A stretch of DNA of 64,000 nt from Bacillus mycoides (GTDB lineage Bacteria > Bacillota > Bacilli > Bacillales > Bacillaceae_G), in NCBI RefSeq assembly GCF_001757995.1, contig NZ_LXLV01000019.1, positions 304,438 through 368,437 on the forward strand, read 5' to 3'. How positions within the stretch are numbered: the first letter of the stretch is position 1; every line of letters begins with the position of its first letter. Of this stretch, positions 56,032 through 64,000 are shown piece by piece. The notes under the pieces were generated by a model that was not told the origin of the DNA, did not search any database, and saw nothing but the letters and a program-made list of their open reading frames with translations. Made by a program: the position numbers and the translations under genes.

Positions 56032-56816
56032 AGTCGAGCTTAATATATATGTACAATGTAAATAAAAAGCAAATTATTATTTCGTTGTTATCATTTATAT
56101 TCGTTGTAGCTGTAGCTTTCGTAAGTTTGGGGAATTATATTAAGCAAGAATCAGGAGAGGTAAGGCAAGCAATTATAGTTGGTGTGGTTATGGTAGTATA
56201 TATAACCTTTTTAGCATTGATATTTATCCAGGCGGTGTCTGCATTTGGAAAAATGACTGAAAGCACATTATTTCGGTTAACAACGATATCAGGTAAAAAA
56301 ATTGTTTTAGCAATATTGTTATATGCTGCAATTGGTTTATTTATTTTTGAAGTAATAGGTTCTATTTTTTTATATAGTATTTCTATGAAAATAATAAAAG
56401 GTACAGAGCTCTATGAAGTGTTATTTACCCAAAGTGTATTAAATCCATTAAAGCACCTATTTAGTACTATTATATACATATTTAATTTTTCTAGTATATT
56501 GCTTGTTTTGCTTTTTGTAGTAGCTAGCGTTAAAGTGTTTTCTTTGAAAAAGAAGAAGTTAGAATATCCAATTGTATTTTTCTTATTTTTACTAGTAACA
56601 AAAGTATTGGGCACTATATATGAAATGTTGGGCGGTCTTGCTCCTACAGCGTCTTTAATAACAAAGTTAGTGTATATAGATGAATCATCAGGAGCAAATG
56701 TGCTGCTCTATCAAGAAAAACTTATGAATATATATAGTATTTGTTTTTCTGTCGGAGTATTTATTTTGCTTGTTTATATAACAGGTCGCATAATCGATAA
56801 AAAACTAGAAGTCTAA
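56028..56816 (+). CDS. ABC-2-type exporter permease, first pair
   Basis: 262-aa integral membrane protein with about six helices (e.g. IIISLLSFIFVVAVAFVSL, VVMVVYITFLALIFIQAV). No clear catalytic motif, as expected for an ABC-2-type permease. ATG overlaps the ATPase stop. AT-rich in codon use like its neighbours. Confidence 0.8.
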   Translation: MKSSLIYMYNVNKKQIIISLLSFIFVVAVAFVSLGNYIKQESGEVRQAIIVGVVMVVYITFLALIFIQAVSAFGKMTESTLFRLTTISGKKIVLAILLYAAIGLFIFEVIGSIFLYSISMKIIKGTELYEVLFTQSVLNPLKHLFSTIIYIFNFSSILLVLLFVVASVKVFSLKKKKLEYPIVFFLFLLVTKVLGTIYEMLGGLAPTASLITKLVYIDESSGANVLLYQEKLMNIYSICFSVGVFILLVYITGRIIDKKLEV

Positions 56817-56830
56817 AGGAGGAATCAGCA

Positions 56831-57733
56831 TTGGGAAACGTAGTAGTAAAATTAGAAAATGTTCGAAAAAGGATTGGTGGAACAGAAATTATCCGTGGTT
56901 TATCATTTGAGGTTCGTGAAGGGGAAGTGTACGGATTCCTTGGACCGAACGGTAGTGGTAAGACGACGACAATTCGTATGATGACAGGTCTTATATCAAT
57001 GACAGAGGGCGATATTACAATTTGTGGTCATAGTATTCGCACGGAGCGTGAAAAGGCGTTAGAGCAAATTGGAGCGATTGTAGAAAATCCTGAGTTATAT
57101 GATTATATGACAGGAATGCAAAACTTGAAGCATTTTGCAAACATGGCAATTACACCTATTAGTAAAGAGCGTATCGCTGAAATTGTAAAGCTTGTTGAAT
57201 TAGAGCATGCCATTCATAAAAAGGTGAAAACATATTCACTTGGAATGAAACAACGCCTAGGAATCGCACAAGCGTTACTTCATCAACCAAAAATATTAAT
57301 TTTAGATGAACCGACAAATGGATTAGATCCAGCTGGTATTCGCCAAATTCGTGACTATTTACAACGATTAGCGAAGGAAGAAAATATTGCAGTCATTGTA
57401 TCAAGTCATTTATTAAGTGAAATTGAATTAATGTGTGATCGCGTTGTTATTATTAAGCAAGGTGAGTTTGTACAAGAGTACAACTTACATGAAAAAGCGA
57501 AACATGATGAGGCAGTAGTTGTAGCGTTTGAAGTAGATGAAGTTCAAAAAGCGAATGAAATCATTAAAGGTAAGGCGCAAGGAAATGTAATTGTAGTATC
57601 TGTAACGAAAGAAGAAATTCCACAACTTGTAAAAAAACTTGTGCATGACGATGTGCTTGTATATGGCGTTACTGTTCAAAATAAAACGTTAGAGGATGAA
57701 TTCTTAGCGATTACAGGGGGAGTGAAAGCGTAA
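56831..57733 (+). CDS. ABC exporter ATPase, second pair
   Basis: 300-aa ATPase with Walker A GPNGSGKTT near residue 41, signature YSLGMKQRLG, Walker B ILILDEPTNGLDPAG, and H-loop SSHLLSEIE, followed by a C-terminal extension of about 70 residues typical of bacitracin/lantibiotic-resistance type ATPases. TTG start with AAAGGAGGAATC upstream. Its stop overlaps the permease ATG. Confidence 0.9.
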   Translation: MGNVVVKLENVRKRIGGTEIIRGLSFEVREGEVYGFLGPNGSGKTTTIRMMTGLISMTEGDITICGHSIRTEREKALEQIGAIVENPELYDYMTGMQNLKHFANMAITPISKERIAEIVKLVELEHAIHKKVKTYSLGMKQRLGIAQALLHQPKILILDEPTNGLDPAGIRQIRDYLQRLAKEENIAVIVSSHLLSEIELMCDRVVIIKQGEFVQEYNLHEKAKHDEAVVVAFEVDEVQKANEIIKGKAQGNVIVVSVTKEEIPQLVKKLVHDDVLVYGVTVQNKTLEDEFLAITGGVKA

Positions 57734-58509
57734 TGTTTAAATTAATTCAAAATGAATTTTTAAAGTTACATGCGAAAAAAGGTATGTACATTTTAATAGG
57801 TGTAATTGCAGCATTGGAGATTTTGGGAGTTTTAGCGATGCTGAAATGGGGAGGAGGAAATGAGTTTAAAGGATCATATTTAGATTTTGTAAGTTCAGAT
57901 ATGGGTTTAATTACCTTATTTGCAACGATTTTTGGAATTACGATTGCGTCTCGTACAATTACTGATGAGTTTCAAAAAGGTACAATTAAGCAGTTATTAA
58001 TCCGTCCGAGAAAACGAATTACAGTTTTGTTCTCTAAATATATTACAGTGTTACTTACTATATTATTTATCATATTTGCTAGCACGTTAATCGCAATGAT
58101 TATTGGTGGAATTGTAATGGATGGTAGTAAAACAGAATTAACATTAGGAATCGTAATAAAATCTATTTTATATCAATTACTTTCACCGTTCTTCTTTGCA
58201 ACGCTTGCATTTTTCTTAGCAAACGTATTTAGAAATTCTGTATTACCATTAATTATTACGATGTTCCTATTTTTCTTACAAGGACCAATTAATATGGTAC
58301 TGATGATGTTTGCAAAAGGTGTAGCGAAATTTGTGGTGTTTTTCCATTTAAATTTAAGTGTTTACGACAGTAATAAATTAGTAAGCGGTGGAATGGAACC
58401 ACCATTTACAGAATTTACGTTCACAACTTCATTATTACTTGTGGTTGCATATTTTGCTGTATTACTTGTAGCATCAAGTGTATTATTCCAAAAACGTGAC
58501 GTATTATAG
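57733..58509 (+). CDS. ABC-2-type exporter permease, second pair
   Basis: 258-aa membrane protein, six helices, with the conserved cytosolic DEFQKGTIKQLLIRPRKR segment near residue 80 that recalls lantibiotic-immunity and bacitracin-export permeases. Pairs with the overlapping ATPase. Last gene of the YtrA-type operon and followed by a terminator. Confidence 0.88.
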   Translation: MFKLIQNEFLKLHAKKGMYILIGVIAALEILGVLAMLKWGGGNEFKGSYLDFVSSDMGLITLFATIFGITIASRTITDEFQKGTIKQLLIRPRKRITVLFSKYITVLLTILFIIFASTLIAMIIGGIVMDGSKTELTLGIVIKSILYQLLSPFFFATLAFFLANVFRNSVLPLIITMFLFFLQGPINMVLMMFAKGVAKFVVFFHLNLSVYDSNKLVSGGMEPPFTEFTFTTSLLLVVAYFAVLLVASSVLFQKRDVL

Positions 58510-58512
58510 TAG

Positions 58513-58543
58513 AAAAAATCCCCGTGTTAGCGGGGATTTTTAT
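58513..58543 (+). terminator. Terminator of the YtrA-type operon
   Basis: AAAATCCCCG / CGGGGATTTTT stem with T run. Confidence 0.9.
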
Positions 58544-58740
58544 TAACCAGCTTTTTTGATTTATGTAGCTTTTAAGTGTGGCAGATACATATTTACTTAG
58601 GAACATAATTGTAACTAAGTTGAAGAACATTGATATGGTATATCAAATAGGATCGTTATTATATAATTTAATACGTATATTATTCGGAATAAAGTGAGAA
58701 AAATAGGAAGATTTTCAACTATATTCATATTATAATTTAG

Positions 58741-58800
58741 TTATTCGGCCATTTGTGGAGAAGGGCTACCCATAAAATACTGAATAAAGTTTCACTTTAT
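58741..58800 (-). repeat. Short bcr-like repeat, 60 bp
   Basis: Read on the minus strand, it begins ATAAAGTGAAACTTTATTCAGT and ends CAAATGGCCGAATAA, like the ends of the bcr1 copies (ATAAAGTGAAACTTTAATCAGT at the one end and CAAATAGCGGGATAAA at the other). About 100 bp of the centre is missing. It sits 23 bp before a CPBP-protease gene. Confidence 0.65.
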
Positions 58801-58822
58801 ATCATCTCTGGAGGTGTTCCAT

Positions 58823-59836
58823 ATGCAACATGCATTTTCACGTATAAGGCTACGTAGTTTTTTTGGATGGATGATTATAGGGATGTTCCTGACTATGATT
58901 CCATTAAGTTTATCAGGTGCTTCTGACAATACGATAGAGTTCCTGTCACAAATATCAATCTTTTTCGCATTTCCACTATTGTGGCTATATTTAAAAACAA
59001 GTAAAAATAATGTTGTTTTTAAAAGTTTTTTTGATAAGCCTGGACGTTTACATTGGGGGCTAATTGTATTAGCAACGATAATGGGAATGATTTTTGCAGT
59101 CGGTATATCCCAAATTCAATTTTATATTTTAGCACATACTTTACCTAATTTCTTAGTTACCATGTTAGAAGATGGAAATGTAATTAATACGAGTAACATA
59201 TACATGACGATATTTACTTTCATTTCAGCATGTGTATTAGCCCCAATAATGGAAGAGGTTATTTTTAGAGGGTTTTTCTTACAGCGAATGGCTTACAAAT
59301 GGGGGATTAAACGAGCGGTTATTATATCCTCTCTTATTTTTGGACTAGGACATTTTGATGTTATCGGTGCTTTCATGTTCGGTGTTATTATGTGCCTTCT
59401 ATACATAAAGACAAAAAATATATGGACGAATATTGCTGTGCATGCTCTAAATAATTTGATTGCAACGAGTATGCAATTTGTAGGTGGAGAGGGAAGTGAC
59501 ACAATCTCGATTACGGAATTACAAGCACAAAGTAATTTATGGATCGGCATTGGGCTTGCGATCGTCGGGTTACTTTGGTTAATCCCTTATATTTGGAAAC
59601 AATGGCGTACAGTAAAAGAAGTTGGTGTGCCACCGGTTCGTTTCATAAATGAAGAAAAAGTAGCGAATACATCAGAAGAAAATGAAATATATAGCCAAGT
59701 GATAGTAACAGATAAATTGATGGCTGTAGAACTACCTGATGAAGCTGTAAATAAGCTTCGGTTAGAAGACAATGATTATGTAACAGTTTCTGTAGAAGAA
59801 GATAAAATTGTTATAAAGAAAGCGCATAATAGATAA
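58823..59836 (+). CDS. CPBP intramembrane metalloprotease with C-terminal AbrB-like segment
   Basis: 337-aa protein. Helices 1-8 form the CPBP (CAAX/bacteriocin-processing) domain, with EEVIFRGFFLQR near residue 145 (EExxxR), FGLGHFD and HALNNLIA (further metal-site residues). After a final helix (about 240-258), residues about 297-335 read LMAVELPDEAVNKLRLEDND, YVTVSVEEDKIVIKKA, which resembles the swapped-hairpin AbrB/MazE fold. GGAGGTG lies before ATG 58823. Substrate unknown. Confidence 0.78.
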   Translation: MQHAFSRIRLRSFFGWMIIGMFLTMIPLSLSGASDNTIEFLSQISIFFAFPLLWLYLKTSKNNVVFKSFFDKPGRLHWGLIVLATIMGMIFAVGISQIQFYILAHTLPNFLVTMLEDGNVINTSNIYMTIFTFISACVLAPIMEEVIFRGFFLQRMAYKWGIKRAVIISSLIFGLGHFDVIGAFMFGVIMCLLYIKTKNIWTNIAVHALNNLIATSMQFVGGEGSDTISITELQAQSNLWIGIGLAIVGLLWLIPYIWKQWRTVKEVGVPPVRFINEEKVANTSEENEIYSQVIVTDKLMAVELPDEAVNKLRLEDNDYVTVSVEEDKIVIKKAHNR

Positions 59837-59837
59837 T

Positions 59838-59868
59838 TAAAAAGTAGCTCCTAAAGAGCTACTTTTTA
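59838..59868. terminator. Terminator between convergent genes
   Basis: AAAAAGTAGCTC / GAGCTACTTTTT perfect stem, T/A tracts on both sides. Confidence 0.88.
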
Positions 59869-60048
59869 ATTTGTAATAATCTCTACACGAAAATTATTAC
59901 CGTTCTTTACATATTTAATATCTGTAACGATCCGAACTGTTTTTAGAAGTTCAACTTTTTCACCAATTCGAGGGATGGTCGGAACATTGTCCCAAATACC
60001 AAGCAAGTCATCTAATTGTGCCGTTTTTTCATAAAACCAGATTTTCAA
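59866..60048 (-). CDS. Small hypothetical protein, 60 aa
   Basis: MKIWFYEKTAQLDDLLGIWD, then PTIPRIGEKVELLKTVRIVTDIKYV. Beta-rich, with a small-barrel look; no family recognised. TTG start with AAAGGGGC upstream. Single gene. Confidence 0.55.
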   Translation of the reverse strand: MKIWFYEKTAQLDDLLGIWDNVPTIPRIGEKVELLKTVRIVTDIKYVKNGNNFRVEIITN

Positions 60049-60148
60049 TGTAAAGCCCCTTTCTCGAACTTTATGTATTTTAATACATGATATATTATTT
60101 TTATTCTAAATGTAAGAGGTTTTTACTCTTTTTGTGAATAAAGATGAA

Positions 60149-60601
60149 TTAATTTTCTGGGAAGATATGTTCAATGTCCGGAGTAAGAGCTACTTCTGAT
60201 AATACGATATGAGAAACTGTCGTTGCATATGAAGAAACATCATTGATAAATTCTTCAAGTTCAACGAGTGAAGGAACAGAGATTTTTACAATGTAGCATA
60301 AGCTTCCTGTTACTCGGTAACAAAAACTTGCAGATGGATAAGACTGAATAAACTGTTGCATACGTGTTGTATCACCATTTTTTAAAGTGATTTCTAAAAT
60401 ACAATCTAAAACAAGTCCTGCTTTTTTATAATCGATATCGATTGTGTATTTTTGAATAATTCCTTCACTTTCAAGTTTACGAACACGTTCTGTAGTAGAC
60501 GGAGCCGATAAGTTTACTCGTTTTGCTAATTCGCGCATCGAAAGGCGACTATCATTATATAATTCATTTAAAATTTTTCGATCAACACGGTCTAATTGCA
60601 T
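60149..60601 (-). CDS. Lrp/AsnC-family regulator
   Basis: 150-aa protein: DNA-binding half with LDRVDRKILNELYNDSRLSM, ELAKRVNLSAPSTTERVRKLES (cited in part), and a C-terminal RAM-type ligand domain (about 65-150). Divergent from the AhpD-like gene, which it may regulate together with itself. AGGAGG-like site before ATG. Ligand probably an amino acid, not identifiable. Confidence 0.9.
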   Translation of the reverse strand: MQLDRVDRKILNELYNDSRLSMRELAKRVNLSAPSTTERVRKLESEGIIQKYTIDIDYKKAGLVLDCILEITLKNGDTTRMQQFIQSYPSASFCYRVTGSLCYIVKISVPSLVELEEFINDVSSYATTVSHIVLSEVALTPDIEHIFPEN

Positions 60602-60727
60602 TTGTAAATATACCTCCAGTAAAATGATGATTTTTGTAAAGAAAAATTATAAATTAAGATTCATATGAAATGTAAAGTGAACTTTATTTATTTTACAATA
60701 AAAAAGAAGGAAATAGGAGGGGAAATG

Positions 60728-61138
60728 ATGGAGAGAATTACATTATCAAATGTAGGAGATACAAAGTTTCAAAAATTATTAGGTCATAATCCAGATATAT
60801 TAAATTCGTGGAGTACGTTAGAGAATACACTGTATAGTACAGGGGTCCTTTCCGCAGAGTTAAAGGAGCAAGTAAGAAGAACATTAGCGTTTGGGAATGA
60901 ATGTCCGTACTGTATGGCAAAGGGAAGACCAGATGACGTGCAAAAAATAGAGGAGATAAGCGTAGCAGTTACTTTTGCACATGCATTTGTTCATGACCAA
61001 AAGGCGATAGATGATAATATGTTTCATATATTAAAACAATATTGGACTGAAAAAGAAATTGTAGAGCTTTGTGCCTATATTTGTTTTATTACTGCCTCGC
61101 AGCAACTTGGTTTTCTGTTTCAATTACAGCCCAATTAA
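60728..61138 (+). CDS. AhpD/carboxymuconolactone-decarboxylase-like protein
   Basis: 136-aa helical protein of the CMD/AhpD fold. The redox motif is E-C59-P-Y-C62 with His in FAHAFVHD, which fits a peroxidase-type thiol protein rather than a lactone decarboxylase. ATG 60728 has AGGAGGGG 7 bases upstream. Divergent from an Lrp regulator. Substrate unknown. Confidence 0.78.
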   Translation: MERITLSNVGDTKFQKLLGHNPDILNSWSTLENTLYSTGVLSAELKEQVRRTLAFGNECPYCMAKGRPDDVQKIEEISVAVTFAHAFVHDQKAIDDNMFHILKQYWTEKEIVELCAYICFITASQQLGFLFQLQPN

Positions 61139-61157
61139 CTAGGAGGATATTCACAAT

Positions 61158-61238
61158 ATGACACTTGTAAACTTGCATGATGAATTTGCTGCTATTGTGA
61201 CGACAAAAGAAATATTAAAAACTATTTCGATAAAATAA
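61158..61238 (+). CDS. 26-aa ORF, possible remnant
   Basis: MTLVNLHDEFAAIVTTKEIL followed by six residues and TAA. It has a good ribosome site (AGGAGGATATT) and lies 19 bp after the AhpD-like gene. It could be a small peptide gene or the first part of a truncated gene; I do not recognise it. Confidence 0.4.
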   Translation: MTLVNLHDEFAAIVTTKEILKTISIK

Positions 61239-61317
61239 TTGCAGAATTATGTAGAAAAAAATAAGAATATTTCGTATAATCTAAGTATAATCATTTTGAA
61301 AATAGGGGTGTCATCAT

Positions 61318-61716
61318 ATGGAGCAAATTCCAGTTAAGAAAATAGAAGAAGTACTCGTTTTAGCAGGGGATGATAAACAAAAGCAAAAGGAATTTTATGA
61401 ATTGCTCTTATCAACGGAGTTTTATGTTGCTGGTTCATTAGAAGCTGCGGACGGGGCAACAGAAGGCACACTTCGTTTACGTCATTTCCAAGGGGAAGAT
61501 AGATGGATCGTTCCATTCTTTACACAATTGGAATTTGTAAAAGATGTGTTGCCAGAAGGGACACCCCTTATTACGATACGTGGAAAAGAATTATTTGGTA
61601 GCATGGAGAAAGATGCGACAGCTGTATTAAATGTTGGAACAGATATGAGTAAAACATTTATTCCAGAAGAAATCGCAGATATAGCATCAGGACGAATCTT
61701 TAATTATTATAAGTAA
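61318..61716 (+). CDS. SseB-family protein
   Basis: 132-aa protein resembling the SseB N-terminal domain: FYELLLSTEFYVAGSL near residue 26, DRWIVPFFTQLEFVKD near 61-76, and VLNVGTDMSKTFIPEEIADI near the C-terminus. The role of this family in Gram-positives is unclear. GGGGTG lies before ATG. Single gene, terminator follows. Confidence 0.78.
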   Translation: MEQIPVKKIEEVLVLAGDDKQKQKEFYELLLSTEFYVAGSLEAADGATEGTLRLRHFQGEDRWIVPFFTQLEFVKDVLPEGTPLITIRGKELFGSMEKDATAVLNVGTDMSKTFIPEEIADIASGRIFNYYK

Positions 61717-61745
61717 AAGGAAAAGCTTAGCTGCTTTTCCTTTTT
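61716..61745. terminator. Terminator between convergent genes
   Basis: AAAGGAAAAGC / GCTTTTCCTTT stem, T run on the plus strand. Confidence 0.85.
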
Positions 61746-62664
61746 AATTTGAACAGGGAGTGGCTATACCAGAAGAAATAGAAACAGTTTTGTTATTTGT
61801 ATTTATCGTTGCTGTAGCTCCGAGGGGAATACCGATATTTGGACTTATATGTCCAATCGGTAAACCGAATAACACAGGTATATTATATGGCGTGAAATAT
61901 TCATATAATATTGTTTGCAATGATTGGGACGGTTTAGAAGGAGTGCAGTCGTGACAACTTGTAAAAATAACGCCACTGCATTCATTAAACTGTCCAGATA
62001 AAAGTAGTTGATTTAACATCCGGTCAATGCGGTACGGTTCTTCACCAATATCTTCAAGCAATAAAAGTTTATTTGCCGTAGTTATCTCATAGGGCGAGCC
62101 AATTATACTTGTTAACACAGTTAAATTCCCTCCAACTAATGTACCTGTAACTGTACATGGAGAGGTAGGTACGATACATTCTGATGCATATAAGATAGAT
62201 GAATACGGATGGAATAGTTGATTGAAAGAAGATAAAGAGAGAGAATCTATACCTTTTCCTAATTCTTCAATCATTGGACCATGAAAAGTTACAAGCTCTG
62301 CATAACGTGAAAAGGCAGTATGTAAAGCCGTAATATCGCTATATCCCCAAAAAATCTTTGGATTCCGTTGAATGATTTCATATTGAATGTAAGGGAGAAG
62401 GCGAGCGCTTCCGTAACCACCTCGTGCACAAAAGACTGCTTTGACCTCAGTATTTGTAAATGCTTCATGTATATCATCAAGACGAACTTGATCACTTCCA
62501 GCTAAATATCCATATTTTTCATAAACACTCTTTCCAATTATTACGGATAATCCCATCTCTTTTAATACGTTCACGCCTTTTAATACATTATCAAGTGTTG
62601 GTGGGCCAGACGGTGCAATAATCATTACTGTATCACCTTTTTTTAACGCATTTGGATAAATCAT
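61744..62664 (-). CDS. LD-carboxypeptidase (peptidase family S66)
   Basis: 306-aa serine peptidase that trims tetrapeptides in peptidoglycan recycling or inactivates microcin C-like compounds. N-terminal VMIIAPSGPP, nucleophile Ser in FWGYSDITALH near residue 112, Glu in LLLEDIGEEPYRIDR, and His in LPIGHISPN complete the S66 triad. AAGGAGG precedes ATG. No signal peptide, so cytosolic. Confidence 0.92.
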   Translation of the reverse strand: MIYPNALKKGDTVMIIAPSGPPTLDNVLKGVNVLKEMGLSVIIGKSVYEKYGYLAGSDQVRLDDIHEAFTNTEVKAVFCARGGYGSARLLPYIQYEIIQRNPKIFWGYSDITALHTAFSRYAELVTFHGPMIEELGKGIDSLSLSSFNQLFHPYSSILYASECIVPTSPCTVTGTLVGGNLTVLTSIIGSPYEITTANKLLLLEDIGEEPYRIDRMLNQLLLSGQFNECSGVIFTSCHDCTPSKPSQSLQTILYEYFTPYNIPVLFGLPIGHISPNIGIPLGATATINTNNKTVSISSGIATPCSN

Positions 62665-62779
62665 TGTTCTCAGCCTCCTTCTCTTTCAATATATTCGCTT
62701 GAGCGAAAGTTCAATCCTTGTAAAAGAAGGGGAAAGCATGTCATATAAAGAAGATATAAGGAAAGTAGGAGGGAAAATG

Positions 62780-63895
62780 ATGTTTACAAGTCGAGTAATA
62801 GGTATATTACAAATTAAGTATCCCATCATTCAAGCAGGTATGGCAGGAGCGATTACAACGCCAGAACTCGTTGCAGCTGTGAGTAATAGCGGAGGATTAG
62901 GTACGCTTGGAGCAGGGTATATGAGCCCAGAACAAATCCGTGAAGCGATTTATAAAATAAGGGAACTAACAAATAAGCCTTTCGGTGTTAATTTACTTTT
63001 AACGAAAGAGATACAGATAGAAGAAGAGAAGGTAAACGAGGCGAAAGTATTACTTAGAGGAGTGAATAGAGAATTAGGTATAGAGGAAGAAAAGACTTTA
63101 AAACTTCCAAAAAGTTATAAAGAACAATTACAAGTATTATTAGAGGAAAAGGTACCAGTCGTTAGTTTTGCATTTCAAACGTTAGAAAAAGAAGAAATAG
63201 ATGCTTTGAAAAGGGAAGGGATAAAAATTATCGGAACAGCTACCCATGTAGCGGAAGCGAAAGCACTTGCCGAGTTAGGGGTAGATATTATCGCCGGGCA
63301 AGGTAGTGAGGCAGGAGGGCATAGAGGAACGTTTATTGGGAAAGAACAAGATGCGATGATTGGTACATTTGCATTAATCCCGCAATTAGTAGCGGAAGTA
63401 CCTCATATCCCGATTGTCGCAGCAGGTGGTGTAATGAATGGGCAAGGACTTGTTGCGGCATTTGCGTTAGGGGCAGAAGCTGTTCAAATGGGATCAGCCT
63501 TTTTAACGAGTGAAGAAAGTATTACGCATGACGTATATAAAAAAGCGATTTTACATAGTACAGATACGAGTACAACGGTAACCCGTGCGTTTTCCGGGAA
63601 ATATGCACGGGGTATTCGCAATGAATTTATAGAGAAACATGAAGGAAGAGAAGAGAATTTACCGATGTATCCAGTGCAAAACGTATTAACTTCAAAAATA
63701 CGTCAAGAAGCAGCGAAGCAAAATAAGGAAGAGTATATGTCGCTTTGGGCGGGACAAGCATCATCATTAGCACGAACGGAATCAGCTCAGCACGTAGTGA
63801 AACGTGTCATGAAAGAAGCGGAGAACGTAATCGAACAATTACAAAATGTATATAGAAAAAGACCACTTGTGATTGATATTATCCCCTTTAAGTAG
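62780..63895 (+). CDS. Nitronate monooxygenase (2-nitropropane dioxygenase family)
   Basis: 371-aa FMN enzyme of the NMO/FabK-like family. N-terminus IKYPIIQAGMAG, GGLGTLGAGYM, the FMN/catalytic segment IIAGQGSEAGGHRGTF (His near residue 185), and VAAGGVMNGQGLVAAFALGA are typical. Start at 62780 (or 62777) is chosen because GTAGGAGGG lies before the ATG pair; upstream starts add an unrelated extension. It might act on nitronates such as propionate-3-nitronate, or be a FabK relative. Confidence 0.88.
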   Translation: MFTSRVIGILQIKYPIIQAGMAGAITTPELVAAVSNSGGLGTLGAGYMSPEQIREAIYKIRELTNKPFGVNLLLTKEIQIEEEKVNEAKVLLRGVNRELGIEEEKTLKLPKSYKEQLQVLLEEKVPVVSFAFQTLEKEEIDALKREGIKIIGTATHVAEAKALAELGVDIIAGQGSEAGGHRGTFIGKEQDAMIGTFALIPQLVAEVPHIPIVAAGGVMNGQGLVAAFALGAEAVQMGSAFLTSEESITHDVYKKAILHSTDTSTTVTRAFSGKYARGIRNEFIEKHEGREENLPMYPVQNVLTSKIRQEAAKQNKEEYMSLWAGQASSLARTESAQHVVKRVMKEAENVIEQLQNVYRKRPLVIDIIPFK

Positions 63896-63897
63896 AC

Positions 63898-63935
63898 AGT
63901 GTAAAAAGACCATGTACATACATGGATGTTACACT
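63898..63935 (+). other. Hairpin upstream of the last gene
   Basis: AGTGTAA / TTACACT outer arms with CATGTACATACATG inside. No T run follows. Could be a weak terminator of the nitronate monooxygenase gene or a leader structure. Confidence 0.4.
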
Positions 63936-63956
63936 ATTACTTGGAGGGGATTTTTC

Positions 63957-64000
63957 ATGACTAAAAAAGGTTCAATATTTATTACATATTCAGAAGCAAG
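63957..64000 (+). CDS. Start of a gene cut by the window end
   Basis: ATG with TGGAGGGG upstream, then MTKKGSIFITYSEA in an open frame to the window edge. Too short to identify. Confidence 0.6.
   Translation, partial: MTKKGSIFITYSEA

Overview
The window is low-GC, densely coded chromosomal DNA of a spore-forming Firmicute and almost certainly comes from the Bacillus cereus group. The evidence is a phaJ-phaP-phaQ / phaR-phaB-phaC polyhydroxyalkanoate locus, a NEAT-LRR-SLH surface protein of the IlsA type behind Fur boxes, an alpha/beta SASP, Spo0E-like and KinB-like sporulation regulators, two 159-bp bcr1-type repeats, and an nrdE gene split by a group I intron. No rRNA, tRNA, CRISPR array, prophage or insertion sequence with a transposase was seen. 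Ribosome binding sites are strong (AGGAGG-type), and most operons end in clear intrinsic terminators.

Layout. 1-3.8 kb: lactate utilisation (lutR, lutABC). 3.9-9 kb: prepilin peptidase, a small receiver-like protein, a formate/nitrite channel with Rex and cre sites, a TerC-family metal exporter behind a yybP-ykoY (Mn) riboswitch, a TrkH-type K+ transporter and a SASP. 8.9-13.2 kb: the two divergent PHA operons. 13.3-16.5 kb: FAD oxidoreductase, a second TrkH-type transporter and two small probable spore or hypothetical genes. 16.7-24.7 kb: 2-aminoethylphosphonate import (binding protein, ATPase, fused permease) and breakdown (phnX, phnW), plus a saccharopine-dehydrogenase-like protein and a DeoR regulator; a bcr1 repeat separates import from breakdown. 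25-37 kb: IlsA-like haem/ferritin surface protein, a MtnB-derived pseudoenzyme, a CBS-ACT (CbpA-type) protein, polysaccharide deacetylase, Spo0E-like phosphatase, two sensor kinases, MarR regulator, M3 peptidase and DinB protein. 37-40 kb: preQ1 riboswitch and queCDEF. 40-42.4 kb: small and accessory genes. 42.8-46.7 kb: nrdI, nrdE (interrupted) and nrdF under NrdR boxes.

46.8-54.8 kb forms what looks like a sigma-54 (SigL) putrescine catabolism regulon: a PuuP-like importer, a DUF3055-like protein with a tiny biotinyl-domain protein, a PAS-AAA+-Fis activator, and an aldehyde dehydrogenase plus putrescine aminotransferase. Three near-consensus -24/-12 promoters are visible, and two of them share an upstream ATGCA-N4-TGCAT palindrome. 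54.9-58.5 kb is a YtrA-type regulator with two ABC-2 exporter pairs. 58.8-64 kb holds a CPBP protease with a C-terminal AbrB-like segment, an Lrp regulator divergent from an AhpD-like protein, an SseB-like protein, LD-carboxypeptidase, nitronate monooxygenase and the start of one more gene.

The less expected observations are two regulators that appear to start at CUG, bcr-type repeats whose flanking ATAAA supplies the stop codon of the preceding gene, the common palindrome in the sigma-54 regulon, the metal-ligand-less MtnB paralogue, the extra dehydrogenase-like enzyme in the phosphonate operon and the protease-AbrB fusion. All function statements rest on recognising motifs and family resemblance by eye; no database search was run.
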